A stretch of 64,000 nucleotides of DNA from an uncultured Pelagibacteraceae bacterium. GTDB lineage: Bacteria; Pseudomonadota; Alphaproteobacteria; Pelagibacterales; Pelagibacteraceae. The stretch is taken from positions 1-64,000 of the forward strand of contig CACDRL010000004.1 in assembly GCA_902555435.1 (NCBI GenBank), written 5' to 3'. Made by a program: the position numbers and the translations under genes. The notes beneath the pieces were generated by a model, which saw only the letters and a program-made list of their open reading frames with translations, was not told where the DNA came from and searched no databases. Shown here piece after piece: positions 29,466 to 39,875 of this stretch (position 1 is the first letter of the stretch; each line of letters opens with the position of its first letter).

Positions 29466-30758
29466 ATGAATAATCATTTAAAAAAAATATCATTAAGCTT
29501 AATAATATTTTTAAGCTTTACTAATTTAGCTTCAGCAGAAACAACCATGTCAGCTGAGGGTCAATATATTTTCAATTCCCTAGGATTTTATCTTGGTGGT
29601 GTTTTAGTTGCATTCATGGCAGCAGGTTTTTGTATGCTTGAGAGTGGATTGGTAACAACTAAAAGTGTTTCAACAATTGCAGCAAAAAATATTGGTAAGT
29701 TTGCAATCTGTTCGTTAATATTTTTTTTCTGTGGTTATAATTTAGCATACGGAATTCCTGAAGGTGGGTTTATAGGATCATTTTCAATGTGGAGTGATTC
29801 TTCAGAACTTTCAACAGGTTATTCAGATTATTCAGATTGGTTTTTCCAAACAATGTTTGTTTGTGCAACTGCATCAATTGTATCAGGTGCTGTAGCAGAA
29901 AGAATTAAAATTTGGCCATTTTTTATTTTTGCAGCAATTATGGCTGGTATCATTTATCCTATTTCAATGGGATGGCAGTGGGGTGGAGGTTGGTTAGCAA
30001 CTTCTGGCTTCTCTGATTTTGCTGGATCAACTTTAGTTCATGCATGTGGTGGTGCAGCTGCCTTAGCAGGTGTAATAGTGTTAGGCGCAAGAGAAGGAAG
30101 ATTTAATAAAAAAGGTGAAACAAAATCTTTGGTACCTTTCGCAGCATCTTCAATACCACTAGTTACTTTAGGCACTTTTTTATTATGGTTTGGTTGGTTT
30201 GGATTTAATGGTTTCAGTCAGCTTGCTATGGGAACATTTGATGATGTAAATGCAATTAGTAAAATTGCAGTTAACACTCACTTAGCAGGAGCTGCTGGTA
30301 CTGTTGCTGCTGCAGTAGTTACAAGATTACTAGGCGGAAAAACAGATATAGTAATGATGCTGAATGGAGCATTAGCAGGTTTAGTTGCAATTACTGCAGA
30401 ACCTTTAACTCCAAGTCCAGTTCTTGCAATTGCAATTGGAGCTATTGGTTCATTAATTATGTACTTTGGTACAAAGTTTTTAGAAAGTAAAAAAATTGAT
30501 GATGTTGTAGGTGCAATTCCTGTACATATGTTCGCTGGTATATTTGGAACATTAGTTGTTCCATTAAGTAACTCTGGTACAAATTTTGGAACTCAGTTAA
30601 CAGGTGTAATTGCAGTATGTGTATTTAGTTTTGTACTTTCATACATCACATTCAAAGTTCTAAAACAAACAATTGGTCTTAGAATTAGTTCACAAGCTGA
30701 AAAACTTGGAACTGATGTTGCAGAAGTTGGTGTTAAAGCCTATGCAATTAGAGACTAA
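29466..30758 (+). CDS. amtB: Ammonium transporter (second copy)
   Basis: Paralog of upstream AmtB; start taken at MNNHLKKISLSL after GGAG. Confidence 0.95.
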   Translation: MNNHLKKISLSLIIFLSFTNLASAETTMSAEGQYIFNSLGFYLGGVLVAFMAAGFCMLESGLVTTKSVSTIAAKNIGKFAICSLIFFFCGYNLAYGIPEGGFIGSFSMWSDSSELSTGYSDYSDWFFQTMFVCATASIVSGAVAERIKIWPFFIFAAIMAGIIYPISMGWQWGGGWLATSGFSDFAGSTLVHACGGAAALAGVIVLGAREGRFNKKGETKSLVPFAASSIPLVTLGTFLLWFGWFGFNGFSQLAMGTFDDVNAISKIAVNTHLAGAAGTVAAAVVTRLLGGKTDIVMMLNGALAGLVAITAEPLTPSPVLAIAIGAIGSLIMYFGTKFLESKKIDDVVGAIPVHMFAGIFGTLVVPLSNSGTNFGTQLTGVIAVCVFSFVLSYITFKVLKQTIGLRISSQAEKLGTDVAEVGVKAYAIRD

Positions 30759-30782
30759 ACTATCTCTTTAAATATAACTATT

Positions 30783-30813
30783 AAAGGCTCCTTAGGAATA
30801 AGGGGCCTTTTTA
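30783..30813 (+). terminator. Rho-independent terminator
   Basis: AAAGGCTCCTTA-GGAA-TAAGGGGCCTTTTT. Confidence 0.88.
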
Positions 30814-30814
30814 A

Positions 30815-31282
30815 TTATTTTGAAATATCTTTTAGGGTTTCTAAGACTTCTTTAGCGTGATCTTTTACTTTAACGTTTTCCCAGATTTTTATAATTTTAC
30901 CTTTTTTATCAATTAAAAAAGTTGTTCTATTTGTTCCCATAAATTCACGACCCATAAACTTTTTCTTACCCCAGACCTTATATTTTTTGAGTACTTTTAA
31001 TTCTTCATCAGCCAATAAATCAAATTTAATTTTATATTTATCTCTAAATTTATGGTGACTTTTTATACTATCCTTTGAAATTCCATAAATTTCACAATCT
31101 AATTTTTTAAATTTTGATAACAATTTATTGAAATCATTTGTTTCAATTGTACATCCAGGCGTATCATCCTTTGGATAAAAATATAAAACTACATATTTTC
31201 CCAAAGTGTCTTTCAAAGAAAAATTAGTTTGATTTGTAGATGGAAGTGTAAAATTACTAGCTTTCATTTGATATCTTTTCAA
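30815..31282 (-). CDS. bcp: Thioredoxin-dependent peroxiredoxin (Bcp/PrxQ)
   Basis: YFYPKDDTPGCTIETNDF. Confidence 0.93.
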   Translation of the reverse strand: MKRYQMKASNFTLPSTNQTNFSLKDTLGKYVVLYFYPKDDTPGCTIETNDFNKLLSKFKKLDCEIYGISKDSIKSHHKFRDKYKIKFDLLADEELKVLKKYKVWGKKKFMGREFMGTNRTTFLIDKKGKIIKIWENVKVKDHAKEVLETLKDISK

Positions 31283-32258
31283 TTATTTCATCAAAAACTT
31301 TTTTAGTTTTTAGAGTTTTCATATTATTTCTATCTCTTATCCACGTATTATCTTTATAGTCTTCAGGAGTTATAAATTCGATTTTACTAAATTTAAGTTC
31401 ACTTATAGCATCATTTGCAATTAAACCAAAAGATTTAACACCCAAAGCTGACGCTAGGTTCAAAGGTCCTGAATTATTACCAACAAAAAAATCTGAATGC
31501 TTAATAGCAGTTATTATACCTGTAAGATCTTTATTTGAACAATCGATAAAGTATTTTTTATCTGATAGAGAAATAATTCTTTGAGCTAAATAAGATTTTT
31601 CTGGTCCACAAATCAAATAAATATAATCAAATAAATTTTTTTGGTAGAGCAAATCAGCAAGTTCTACAAAATTTTCCTCAAACCACATTTTGTAATCTTC
31701 AAAAGAGTCTATACCAAATGCAATTTTTTTACCCTTTGGCAAAATATCTTGATGCTGATCTTTTATTCGATCAAGGTTAATCTCTAATTCTGGATATAAA
31801 TTATTCAATTTAATATTGTTTAGTTTTAAAATTTTTTGTGATTGTTCTGAATAATTTAAATTTTTATCAGCATCATTTAATACATTATTTATAGTTAGCC
31901 ATTTTTTTTGATTTCCAATTCCAGGACCAATAATATTTTTTATTCTACTTAGTTTTGCTGCAATTGCAGGTTTGTTTACTTTATCTAAAATATAAACATG
32001 AGAATATTTGTATTTTAAATAAATTTTAATTAATTTAAGTACGTCAATCCAATAAAAAATCCCTTTTCTAAAATTATTGTAACTAATAAAATTTATATGG
32101 GTCACATCTTTAAGTATATTTTTAGCTTGAGTTTTTTCTCTTAAGATTAAATCAACTCTTTGCGTATGATGTTCACTGATTGCTTTGATATATGGTAATT
32201 GCCAAATAAGATCACCAAGTTTATGGTGAGTATAAACTATACAAATTTTTTCATTCAT
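31257..32258 (-). CDS. Glycosyltransferase family 9 (heptosyltransferase-like)
   Basis: GDLIWQLPYIKAI, HSDFFVGNNSGPLNLASALGVKSFGL. Confidence 0.8.
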   Translation of the reverse strand: MNEKICIVYTHHKLGDLIWQLPYIKAISEHHTQRVDLILREKTQAKNILKDVTHINFISYNNFRKGIFYWIDVLKLIKIYLKYKYSHVYILDKVNKPAIAAKLSRIKNIIGPGIGNQKKWLTINNVLNDADKNLNYSEQSQKILKLNNIKLNNLYPELEINLDRIKDQHQDILPKGKKIAFGIDSFEDYKMWFEENFVELADLLYQKNLFDYIYLICGPEKSYLAQRIISLSDKKYFIDCSNKDLTGIITAIKHSDFFVGNNSGPLNLASALGVKSFGLIANDAISELKFSKIEFITPEDYKDNTWIRDRNNMKTLKTKKVFDEIIEKISNES

Positions 32259-33030
32259 GGAATTTTAATTCTATATCAGCTCTTCTTTTTAAATTTTTGT
32301 AATCTAAACCTATTATTGGATAATTGAAATTAGACTTATATTTACTTGTTTTAAATTTTTTTGAATTAATAAAAGTCATTTCAACAACTTTTGGGTCATT
32401 GTTTTTGTTTATACCACCATAGTTATTCCCATGAATATGTATAATTTTAAATTTTGTTTTTTTAATAAAATTTTTTATTTTATTTAAATTTTTATGAATA
32501 TTGTGAAATTCAATAATAAATAAATTAATTTTTAAAAATTCTTTATTTACATGTTCTAAAATTTTGTACTCATCACCTTCAATATCAATTTTTAAAATAA
32601 TGTTACTTTGATTTTTCAAAATATTTTTGATTGATATTTCCTTCTTTTTTCTTTCATTATTAACAACTTTTTTAATCAAATGTTTGTTCCCATCTTTAAA
32701 AAATTTTAAGTAATTAATATATTTAAAGACTTCTAAAATTTTCTCTAATCTGAGTTTTTTAAATAAAAGTAATGAAATTATATCTTTTTTGAATCTTTTA
32801 ACCCAAAATCTCTTATCAACTGTATGATCGTAAGCAATTATTTTACACTTTTGATTAATTTTTAAAAATTCTTTCTCAAATTCCCAATCGTCATTTAATC
32901 CACAAGAAATTATTTTATTTGTTTTTTTTATCACCCTTTTATCAATTACATATCCCCCATCTTTTTTAGGACCAATTCTTATTAAATTATTTATATTGGA
33001 TTTAAATGGTTTAAATATTCTAGGTAGCAC
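32251..33030 (-). CDS. FkbM family methyltransferase-like protein
   Basis: ILKIDIEGDEYKILEH and FIIEFHNIH resemble FkbM motifs. Confidence 0.7.
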   Translation of the reverse strand: MLPRIFKPFKSNINNLIRIGPKKDGGYVIDKRVIKKTNKIISCGLNDDWEFEKEFLKINQKCKIIAYDHTVDKRFWVKRFKKDIISLLLFKKLRLEKILEVFKYINYLKFFKDGNKHLIKKVVNNERKKKEISIKNILKNQSNIILKIDIEGDEYKILEHVNKEFLKINLFIIEFHNIHKNLNKIKNFIKKTKFKIIHIHGNNYGGINKNNDPKVVEMTFINSKKFKTSKYKSNFNYPIIGLDYKNLKRRADIELKFHE

Positions 33031-33112
33031 TGCTATATATATTTTTTAGTTTAAATATATTATAGTAATTACATAAACATATAATTAATACAAAGTTTAA
33101 ATCTTTAAATTT

Positions 33113-33457
33113 ATGAGTGAAATTAAAACTATAAACGCAAATGAAGCATATCAAATGGTTCAAGAAAACAAATGTAATCTAATTGATGTCAGAGAATTAA
33201 ATGAATTAGAGCTTACGGGAAGAGTTGAAGGAGCCATCCATATACCTATGGGAAATTTAGATATTCTTCTTGATCCAAATAGTGATGTTGTTAAGAACGG
33301 ACAAATTGATAAAGATAAAGAGGTAGTTTTGTTTTGTGCTGGAGGAATTAGATCTGAAATGTCAGTAAAGTCTTTAACTGCAAAAGGTTTAAAAAACATT
33401 TCCCACATCGAAGGTGGTTTTGGGTCTATCAGTAATAGCAGTTTTAAAATAGTTTAA
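33113..33457 (+). CDS. Single-domain rhodanese
   Basis: LIDVRELNE, VLFCAGGIRSEMS active loop with Cys. Confidence 0.88.
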   Translation: MSEIKTINANEAYQMVQENKCNLIDVRELNELELTGRVEGAIHIPMGNLDILLDPNSDVVKNGQIDKDKEVVLFCAGGIRSEMSVKSLTAKGLKNISHIEGGFGSISNSSFKIV

Positions 33458-34032
33458 TTTTTTTTAATTTCATCCAGAGCATATTCTAGACGGTCTTGTC
33501 CCCAGAAAATTTTATTATTCACTATAAAAGTTGGAGCACCAAATACCTCTTTTTCAAAAGCTTCTTGTGTAAATTGTTTTAATTTATCTTTAGTGTCTTG
33601 ATTCTTAATTAAATTAAAAAAATCATGCTCATCAATTTTTAATTTTTTTAATAGTATTTTGATATTTTCTTCATTAGATAAATCTAGATCTTCTTTCCAA
33701 TAAGCTTCAAAAAAATTATTTAAGTATTCTTCTTTTTTATTATCTTTAACACAAAGATAGCCTCTCATTATATTTAGAGAGTTGATTGGAAATTTTGAGT
33801 TCCATTTGAAACTAATGTTATTTTTTTTTGCAACAAGCTCACAATCATTTTGCATGTTTTTCATTTTATACTTATTAAAAGCAGGCGCTGTGATGCCTGC
33901 CAAGTTGTGAAGTCCTCCTAATAATATTGGTTTTAGTTTGAAATTAATATCTTTTATTTTTAAAATTTTTTTATAAGCGATGTATGCGTAAGGACTAATA
34001 ATATCAAAATAAAAATCTATATGATCATTCAT
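33454..34032 (-). CDS. 2-hydroxychromene-2-carboxylate isomerase-like (DsbA/kappa-GST fold)
   Basis: DFYFDIISPYAYIAYKK, FGAPTFIVNNKIFWGQDRL. Confidence 0.87.
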   Translation of the reverse strand: MNDHIDFYFDIISPYAYIAYKKILKIKDINFKLKPILLGGLHNLAGITAPAFNKYKMKNMQNDCELVAKKNNISFKWNSKFPINSLNIMRGYLCVKDNKKEEYLNNFFEAYWKEDLDLSNEENIKILLKKLKIDEHDFFNLIKNQDTKDKLKQFTQEAFEKEVFGAPTFIVNNKIFWGQDRLEYALDEIKKN

Positions 34033-34498
34033 ATAGATTTAGCTTTTTGGCGTAAAAAATTCTAATTATCCAATAAATAAATAATCCAATAGGTCCAGTT
34101 AAGTATGTAATTATTAATGGAACTGACATTAATACTTTATTTACGAAGTATTTTTGAGAGTCTTTAACCATCCATCCTCCAACAAACAAATTAATAGCTA
34201 CAAAATGAGTCCAGAAAAGAGTTAGGTATAAATTATCTTCAAACAATCGGGATAACTCAACCAAACCAAGGTACAAACTAAAATTTGCATCGAATTCATA
34301 ACCAACTGTGAAGGATCTGTATAAAATATAAATATAAACACCACTTAATAACAGGAAAGGAAATATAGTAGTTACCACATATCTACTTAAGTGAGATTGG
34401 GGAAATACTATTAAGATGAACCAAAAAGGTATAACACCTAAATTGATCCACATATAAAGTATATCAATTGTGAAATAGTTATAAATTTGTTCGATCAT
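34025..34498 (-). CDS. ABA4-like membrane protein
   Basis: LFWTHFVAINLFVGGWMVKDS...GPIGLFIYWIIR, resembling ABA4/DUF4281 family. Confidence 0.65.
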   Translation of the reverse strand: MIEQIYNYFTIDILYMWINLGVIPFWFILIVFPQSHLSRYVVTTIFPFLLLSGVYIYILYRSFTVGYEFDANFSLYLGLVELSRLFEDNLYLTLFWTHFVAINLFVGGWMVKDSQKYFVNKVLMSVPLIITYLTGPIGLFIYWIIRIFYAKKLNLYE

Positions 34499-34522
34499 AA
34501 TTATATTATATAAAATCTATCG

Positions 34523-35086
34523 ATGATTCCTATAAGAAATAAAAGAAAAACACTTCAGGTTACTGTTGATGAAATGAGGAATTTTGCATTTGCATATGTT
34601 GAAAAATATGCGCCTTCAAAGCAACAGCTTAAGACATATTTATTAAAAAAATATATGAAACTTTCTGCAACAGACTCTAGAAAAAAAGATGTAAACAAAT
34701 TAATTGATATTGTTTTATCTGATCTAGAAAAAAATAAATTTATTAATGACCAATTTTATTCAGAAAGTAAAGCAAAGAGCATGATCCAAAGAGGAAATTC
34801 TATCAATAAAATTAGAAATTATTTAATGGGTAAAGGAATTGATGACGGTTTTATCAAAGATACAGTTGATAAAATAAAGGAAGATAATTCTGATCAGGAT
34901 TTTTTTTCAGCTATAAAATTATGTAAAAAAAAGAGAATTGGACCAGCAAGGGCAGAAGATAATAGAACTTTGTTTTATAAAAAAGATATATCATTACTTG
35001 CAAGGAATGGATTTGATTTTGAAACTTCTAAAAAAATAATGGATATTGATAAAAATGAATATGAAAAGATAATTAAATTACTTTAA
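34523..35086 (+). CDS. recX: RecX family regulatory protein
   Basis: RecX-like helical repeats (FINDQFYSESKAKSMIQRGNSINKIRNYLMGKGI). Confidence 0.75.
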   Translation: MIPIRNKRKTLQVTVDEMRNFAFAYVEKYAPSKQQLKTYLLKKYMKLSATDSRKKDVNKLIDIVLSDLEKNKFINDQFYSESKAKSMIQRGNSINKIRNYLMGKGIDDGFIKDTVDKIKEDNSDQDFFSAIKLCKKKRIGPARAEDNRTLFYKKDISLLARNGFDFETSKKIMDIDKNEYEKIIKLL

Positions 35087-35221
35087 TTTTCTTTTTTTTT
35101 CTTCATCAACGAGGTGATTTATTTTATTTCTAATATAATTTTTAACTAAAACAAAAACTAGTAATCCAAAAATTGAGACAGATACTATTATTATTAAAAT
35201 AATTCTTAATTGTTCATCCAT
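35078..35221 (-). CDS. Small single-TM protein, 47 aa
   Basis: Not in ORF track: MDEQLRIILIIIVSVSIFGLLVFVLVKNYIRNKINHLVDEEKKRKLK; TAATG stop/start overlap with upstream gene. Confidence 0.6.
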   Translation of the reverse strand: MDEQLRIILIIIVSVSIFGLLVFVLVKNYIRNKINHLVDEEKKRKLK

Positions 35222-35985
35222 TAAATTATATTCTTACTTTTTAAAATTAAACTTGGATTTTTTAAATTTTTCTTACCATATAAAATTTCATTTCCATTAA
35301 AGTCTCTAACACTTCCTCCCGAATTTTCTAAAATTGCATGTCCTGCAGCAATATCCCACTCATAAGCTCGCGGCTCAGCAACATAACCATCAAACTCACA
35401 TGCAGCAACAACACAAAATTTTAGAGAACTTTTCATCCGAGTATGTTTATTTACACCTAATTCATCATAAATTTTTTGTATCTCAGGTTTTATTTTATTA
35501 CTGTAAGAAATAAAATTTAGTGTTTTGGCTCTTTTAGAGGGTAGCTCAGAAAGATTTATTCTTTTGTTATTGGTAAATTCAAAAGATTTACCTTTACCAT
35601 AAGAATAAAACATTCTTTTTTTAGCAGGTGCATTTATTAAACCTGCAACAGGTTTGTTATTGATAATTAAACCTGCATTAATAGTAAATTCCTCTAAATT
35701 ATTTATATAATCATATGTTCCATCAATAGGATCCACCAACCAGAAATCTTTTAATCTAGAGTTATTTTTATTTTCAGAAGTTTCCTCTGAAATAATTGGT
35801 ATATCGGGTGTTAATCTTGATATTTGAGAAGAAATGAAATTATTTACTTCAATATCACCATTACTAACCGGTGTATTATCAGATTTAATTTCTTTACTTA
35901 ATCCTTTATCTCTCAGTTGAAGGGATAAGTCTCCTGCTGATAAAAAAGCATCAACTAAATTTTCAATAATTTTTTGTAAATCCAT
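35221..35985 (-). CDS. Inositol monophosphatase family / CysQ-like phosphatase
   Basis: ISEET, LVDPIDGTYDYINN, EWDIAAGHAILENSGG. Confidence 0.87.
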   Translation of the reverse strand: MDLQKIIENLVDAFLSAGDLSLQLRDKGLSKEIKSDNTPVSNGDIEVNNFISSQISRLTPDIPIISEETSENKNNSRLKDFWLVDPIDGTYDYINNLEEFTINAGLIINNKPVAGLINAPAKKRMFYSYGKGKSFEFTNNKRINLSELPSKRAKTLNFISYSNKIKPEIQKIYDELGVNKHTRMKSSLKFCVVAACEFDGYVAEPRAYEWDIAAGHAILENSGGSVRDFNGNEILYGKKNLKNPSLILKSKNII

Positions 35986-35988
35986 CTT

Positions 35989-36159
35989 TTATTTACCAAT
36001 TTTTTTTAATTCAATATTTTTTGCATTTATTACTTTTTTACCCGCATTTTCAAAATTAACTGTAACTTTATCTTTTATAATTGATTGCACTTGTCCAATA
36101 CCCCAGTCTTTATTCTTAGGATTAGTGACTTTGTCACCTGGTTCATAATCTAAAATCAT
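35989..36159 (-). CDS. DUF3553-like small protein, 56 aa
   Basis: Not in ORF track: [56 protein letters not shown]; resembles DUF3553. Confidence 0.7.
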   Translation of the reverse strand: MILDYEPGDKVTNPKNKDWGIGQVQSIIKDKVTVNFENAGKKVINAKNIELKKIGK

Positions 36160-36200
36160 TTAATTTAACTTATATTGTAAATAAGTATAAATACCACCTA

Positions 36201-37319
36201 ATGAATAAAGAATTAAACTCTATAGGAATATACAAAAAACCTGAGGATACAACAGTGGTTGTTGCAATGTCTGGTGGAGTAGACTCGTCAACTGTAGCCG
36301 GTATTATGAAAAATGAAGGTTATAAAGTTATAGGTATTACTCTAAAACTTTATGACGATGGAAAAGAAGTTGCTCAATCCAAACAGTGTTGTTCAGGACA
36401 AGACATTATGGATGCAAAACGTGTTGCCCACAAATTAGGTATTGAACATAAAATTTTATATTATCAAGATAAATTCAAGCAAGGGGTAATTGATAATTTT
36501 GTTGATAGTTACTTAAAAGGTGAAACCCCAATTCCATGTGTTCAATGTAATCAAACGGTAAAATTTAAAGATTTATTTGAAGTATCAAAAGATCTTAAGG
36601 CAGATGCACTAGTTACAGGACATTATGTAAAAAATATTACTTCAAACAATACGAACAATATGTACAGAGCAATTGATGAAAATAGAGATCAGAGTTATTT
36701 TTTATTCAATACAACGAGAGAGCAACTAGATTATTTGAGATTTCCACTGGGTGGAATGTTAAAAGATAAAACAAGAGAAATTGCCAAAGAGTTAGATTTA
36801 AATGTAGCTGATAAACCGGATAGTCAAGATATTTGTTTTGTACCTAATGGAGACTATGCCTCTGTAATTAGAAAATTTAAACCAGACTCTTTTCAAAAAG
36901 GTAATATTAAAAATTTAGATGGAAAAGTAATTGGTGTTCATGACGGTATTATTAATTTCACAATCGGACAAAGAAAGGGAATTAAGGTTTCAGATAAAGA
37001 AGCTTTGTATGTTTTGAAAATAAATTCAGATAAAAATGAAATCATTGTTGGACCTAAAGAAAAACTTGGAAAAAAAGAAATATCTTTAAAAGATTTAAAT
37101 TTATTAACTGATAAAAAAGACCTTGATCAAAATATATTTGTAAAGGTTAGATCAACAGGCAGTCTTCTTGAGGCAAAAGTAGATTTGAAAGACAACAATG
37201 CCGCACAAGTTCATCTATTAAGTCCTGAGGATGGAATATCTCCAGGACAAGCATGCGTATTCTATAGCAAAGACCAATATGGCCATAGAGTTCTTGGTGG
37301 TGGTTGGATTAAAGAATAA
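36201..37319 (+). CDS. mnmA: tRNA-specific 2-thiouridylase MnmA
   Basis: [39 protein letters not shown]. Confidence 0.95.
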   Translation: MNKELNSIGIYKKPEDTTVVVAMSGGVDSSTVAGIMKNEGYKVIGITLKLYDDGKEVAQSKQCCSGQDIMDAKRVAHKLGIEHKILYYQDKFKQGVIDNFVDSYLKGETPIPCVQCNQTVKFKDLFEVSKDLKADALVTGHYVKNITSNNTNNMYRAIDENRDQSYFLFNTTREQLDYLRFPLGGMLKDKTREIAKELDLNVADKPDSQDICFVPNGDYASVIRKFKPDSFQKGNIKNLDGKVIGVHDGIINFTIGQRKGIKVSDKEALYVLKINSDKNEIIVGPKEKLGKKEISLKDLNLLTDKKDLDQNIFVKVRSTGSLLEAKVDLKDNNAAQVHLLSPEDGISPGQACVFYSKDQYGHRVLGGGWIKE

Positions 37320-37324
37320 AAGAA

Positions 37325-37408
37325 TTATTTCTTCTTATTTTTTCTCTTTGCTCTTCTTTTTTTGGAGCCTTGTTTTCTTCGACCCCTATGTTTCTTCGGA
37401 TAACTCAT
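37325..37408 (-). CDS. Very basic 27-aa putative micro-protein
   Basis: Not in ORF track: MSYPKKHRGRRKQGSKKRRAKRKNKKK. Confidence 0.45.
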   Translation of the reverse strand: MSYPKKHRGRRKQGSKKRRAKRKNKKK

Positions 37409-37482
37409 TTAGTCCTATTTATTAATTTATTGACGTTTTTTACGGGATATAGCATTGTCTTTTAAACATATCAAATTTTATT

Positions 37483-38658
37483 ATGAGCAATTCTTTTAAA
37501 ACTTTTTTAAAACATACTGCTAAAGATTTTCATAATCAGTCTGTTAACCCACCTATTGTGCGTGCATCAACGATTATTTTCAAATCGATGCAAGATATTA
37601 GAAAAACTCAAGATAAGGCAAAAAAAAACCCTACTGGTGGACATTTTGATTACGGAAGACAAGGGACCTCAACGACTCACATACTGCAACAAATTTTATC
37701 TAAACTTGAAGAAAGTTACTTTACTTTTTTAACACCTACAGGGTTTGGAGCTGTATTTCTTGCTATTTTTAGCGTTACAAGACCTGGTGATGAAATTATT
37801 GCTGCTGATCCAGTTTACAGTCCAACTAGATTACTAACAGAAGATTTTTTAAAAGAATTTAATATCAAAACAACTTTTTATGATCCACATGATCTTAAAA
37901 CTTTAGAAAAAGCAATTACAAATAAAACTAAATTAATTTTTGTAGAAAATCCGGGAAGCAACACATTTGATTTTCAAGATTTAGATAAAATTGTATCTAT
38001 AGCAAAAAAACATAAAATTTTAACCGCAATTGATAATACATGGGGTACTCCATATTTTTTAAAACCTATTAAACTTGGTTTTGATATGGCAATTGTTTCA
38101 GCAACGAAATATTACTCAGGTCACTCCGATGTAATGGGTGGAAGTTTAGCTGTAAATAAAAAAGTATTTCCAAAAGTAAAAGCAGCAGAAAGGGTTACTG
38201 GATTAAGATTAGGACCTGATGATGCTTATTTAATTACAAGAGGATTAAGAACTTTAGATGTTAGATTAGATAGACACAGAGAAAATGCAAAAAAAGTAGC
38301 AGAATTTTTATCTAAATATAAAAATATAAAATTATTATATCCATACAAAAAAGATTCTTACAATTTTAGAATGTGGAAGAAATATTATTCAGGTGCTTCA
38401 GGTTTAATGGGTTTAAGAATTAAAGCTAAAAGTGAAAAAGCAGTTGTAAAATTTGTAAATAATCTAAAATTATTTGGACACGGTTATAGTTGGGGAGGAT
38501 TTGAAAGTTTAGCTTTACATCAAAATGTTAGAGAACAAGGAAATAGAAATTATCTTAAATTAGCAAAAAATGAGTACATTGTTAGATTGCATATAGGTTT
38601 AGAAGATCCTAAAGATCTTATAGCTGATATAAAACAAGCACTTGAAAGTTTTAAATGA
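37483..38658 (+). CDS. metC: Cystathionine beta-lyase / Cys-Met metabolism PLP enzyme
   Basis: YGRQGTSTTHILQQILSKLE, SATKYYSGHSDVMGG. Confidence 0.9.
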   Translation: MSNSFKTFLKHTAKDFHNQSVNPPIVRASTIIFKSMQDIRKTQDKAKKNPTGGHFDYGRQGTSTTHILQQILSKLEESYFTFLTPTGFGAVFLAIFSVTRPGDEIIAADPVYSPTRLLTEDFLKEFNIKTTFYDPHDLKTLEKAITNKTKLIFVENPGSNTFDFQDLDKIVSIAKKHKILTAIDNTWGTPYFLKPIKLGFDMAIVSATKYYSGHSDVMGGSLAVNKKVFPKVKAAERVTGLRLGPDDAYLITRGLRTLDVRLDRHRENAKKVAEFLSKYKNIKLLYPYKKDSYNFRMWKKYYSGASGLMGLRIKAKSEKAVVKFVNNLKLFGHGYSWGGFESLALHQNVREQGNRNYLKLAKNEYIVRLHIGLEDPKDLIADIKQALESFK

Positions 38659-39875
38659 GTTCAGAAAATTTTATTATAAGTAAGAAAGCACTAATCACTT
38701 TAATAGCCGCATCTATAGTAGTAATAATTTCTTTAGGTATAAGACAGACTTTTGGTTTGTTTTATTTTGATTTCAATACTGACTTAGATATTTCTATTTC
38801 TCACTTTGGATTTGTTATGGGGTTGCAGTTGTTGCTCTGGGGGGTATTTAGTCCATTATTTGGTGTAATCACTGATAAGTATGGAGGGGCAGTTGCAATA
38901 TTTATTGGCTTTGTTTTTTATTTAGTAGGGGTTTTATTTTTTTATTCTGGTTTTAATACTGGAGGCTATTTTACCCTAACTATAGGAGTAATGATAGGAA
39001 TTGGGTTAGGTTCCACAGCAATAGGTATCCCAGTATCAGTTGTAGCAAAACATTTTCCAGCTTCTAATAGAACTATTGCAACGGGCATAGTTACTTGTGC
39101 AGGATCCTTTGGATATTTTGTTTCACCTTTACTTGTAAGATATTCTTTAGTTGAAACAGGTTGGGAAAATACTCTCCTATATTTTAGTCTTCTTTTAGGA
39201 GTAGGATTGATAGTGTCTTTATTTGTTAGTACTCCAAAAATACCTGTGGGAGTTAATCAAGATAATAATCAAACTATTAGAGAAGCTTTAAAAGAGGCAT
39301 TTTCAAACAAAAGTTTTATTTATCTCACTTTAGGTTTTTTTGTTTGCGGTTGGCATATTGCTTTAGTAGCAACACATATTCCTACTTATATGGCAGATAA
39401 AGGTTTACCTGATTGGACACCTGCAATGGTTCTAGCTTTGATTGGAGTATTTAATATGGCAGGTACAATTACAAGCGGTTATTTGGCAACGAGGTATAGT
39501 AAGAAAAAAATATTAAGTGCAATTTACCTTTTAAGAGGAGTTTCAATTATCTATTTTATTTTCTTACCTCCAAGTATATTTAATTCTGTTGTTTTTGGAG
39601 TTACTTTTGGTTTTTTATGGCTATCTACAGTTCCTCCAACAAATGGAATTGTTGCTCATATATTTGGCACAAAATACGTTGGACTTTTATATGGGATAGT
39701 TTTTGTAAGTCATCAAATTGGTTCTTTCTTAGGAGCTTATCTAGGCGGTGTATTTTATGAATTAAATGGAAATTTTGACTATGCATGGTACGGATCTATC
39801 GCATTATCATTATTTGCAGGTCTGATACATTTACCTATAGTAGAGAAAGCAATTGAAAGAACTCAGCCAGCATAA
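38655..39875 (+). CDS. MFS transporter
   Basis: 12-TM MFS pattern, LFGVITDKYGG. Confidence 0.88.
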   Translation: MSSENFIISKKALITLIAASIVVIISLGIRQTFGLFYFDFNTDLDISISHFGFVMGLQLLLWGVFSPLFGVITDKYGGAVAIFIGFVFYLVGVLFFYSGFNTGGYFTLTIGVMIGIGLGSTAIGIPVSVVAKHFPASNRTIATGIVTCAGSFGYFVSPLLVRYSLVETGWENTLLYFSLLLGVGLIVSLFVSTPKIPVGVNQDNNQTIREALKEAFSNKSFIYLTLGFFVCGWHIALVATHIPTYMADKGLPDWTPAMVLALIGVFNMAGTITSGYLATRYSKKKILSAIYLLRGVSIIYFIFLPPSIFNSVVFGVTFGFLWLSTVPPTNGIVAHIFGTKYVGLLYGIVFVSHQIGSFLGAYLGGVFYELNGNFDYAWYGSIALSLFAGLIHLPIVEKAIERTQPA

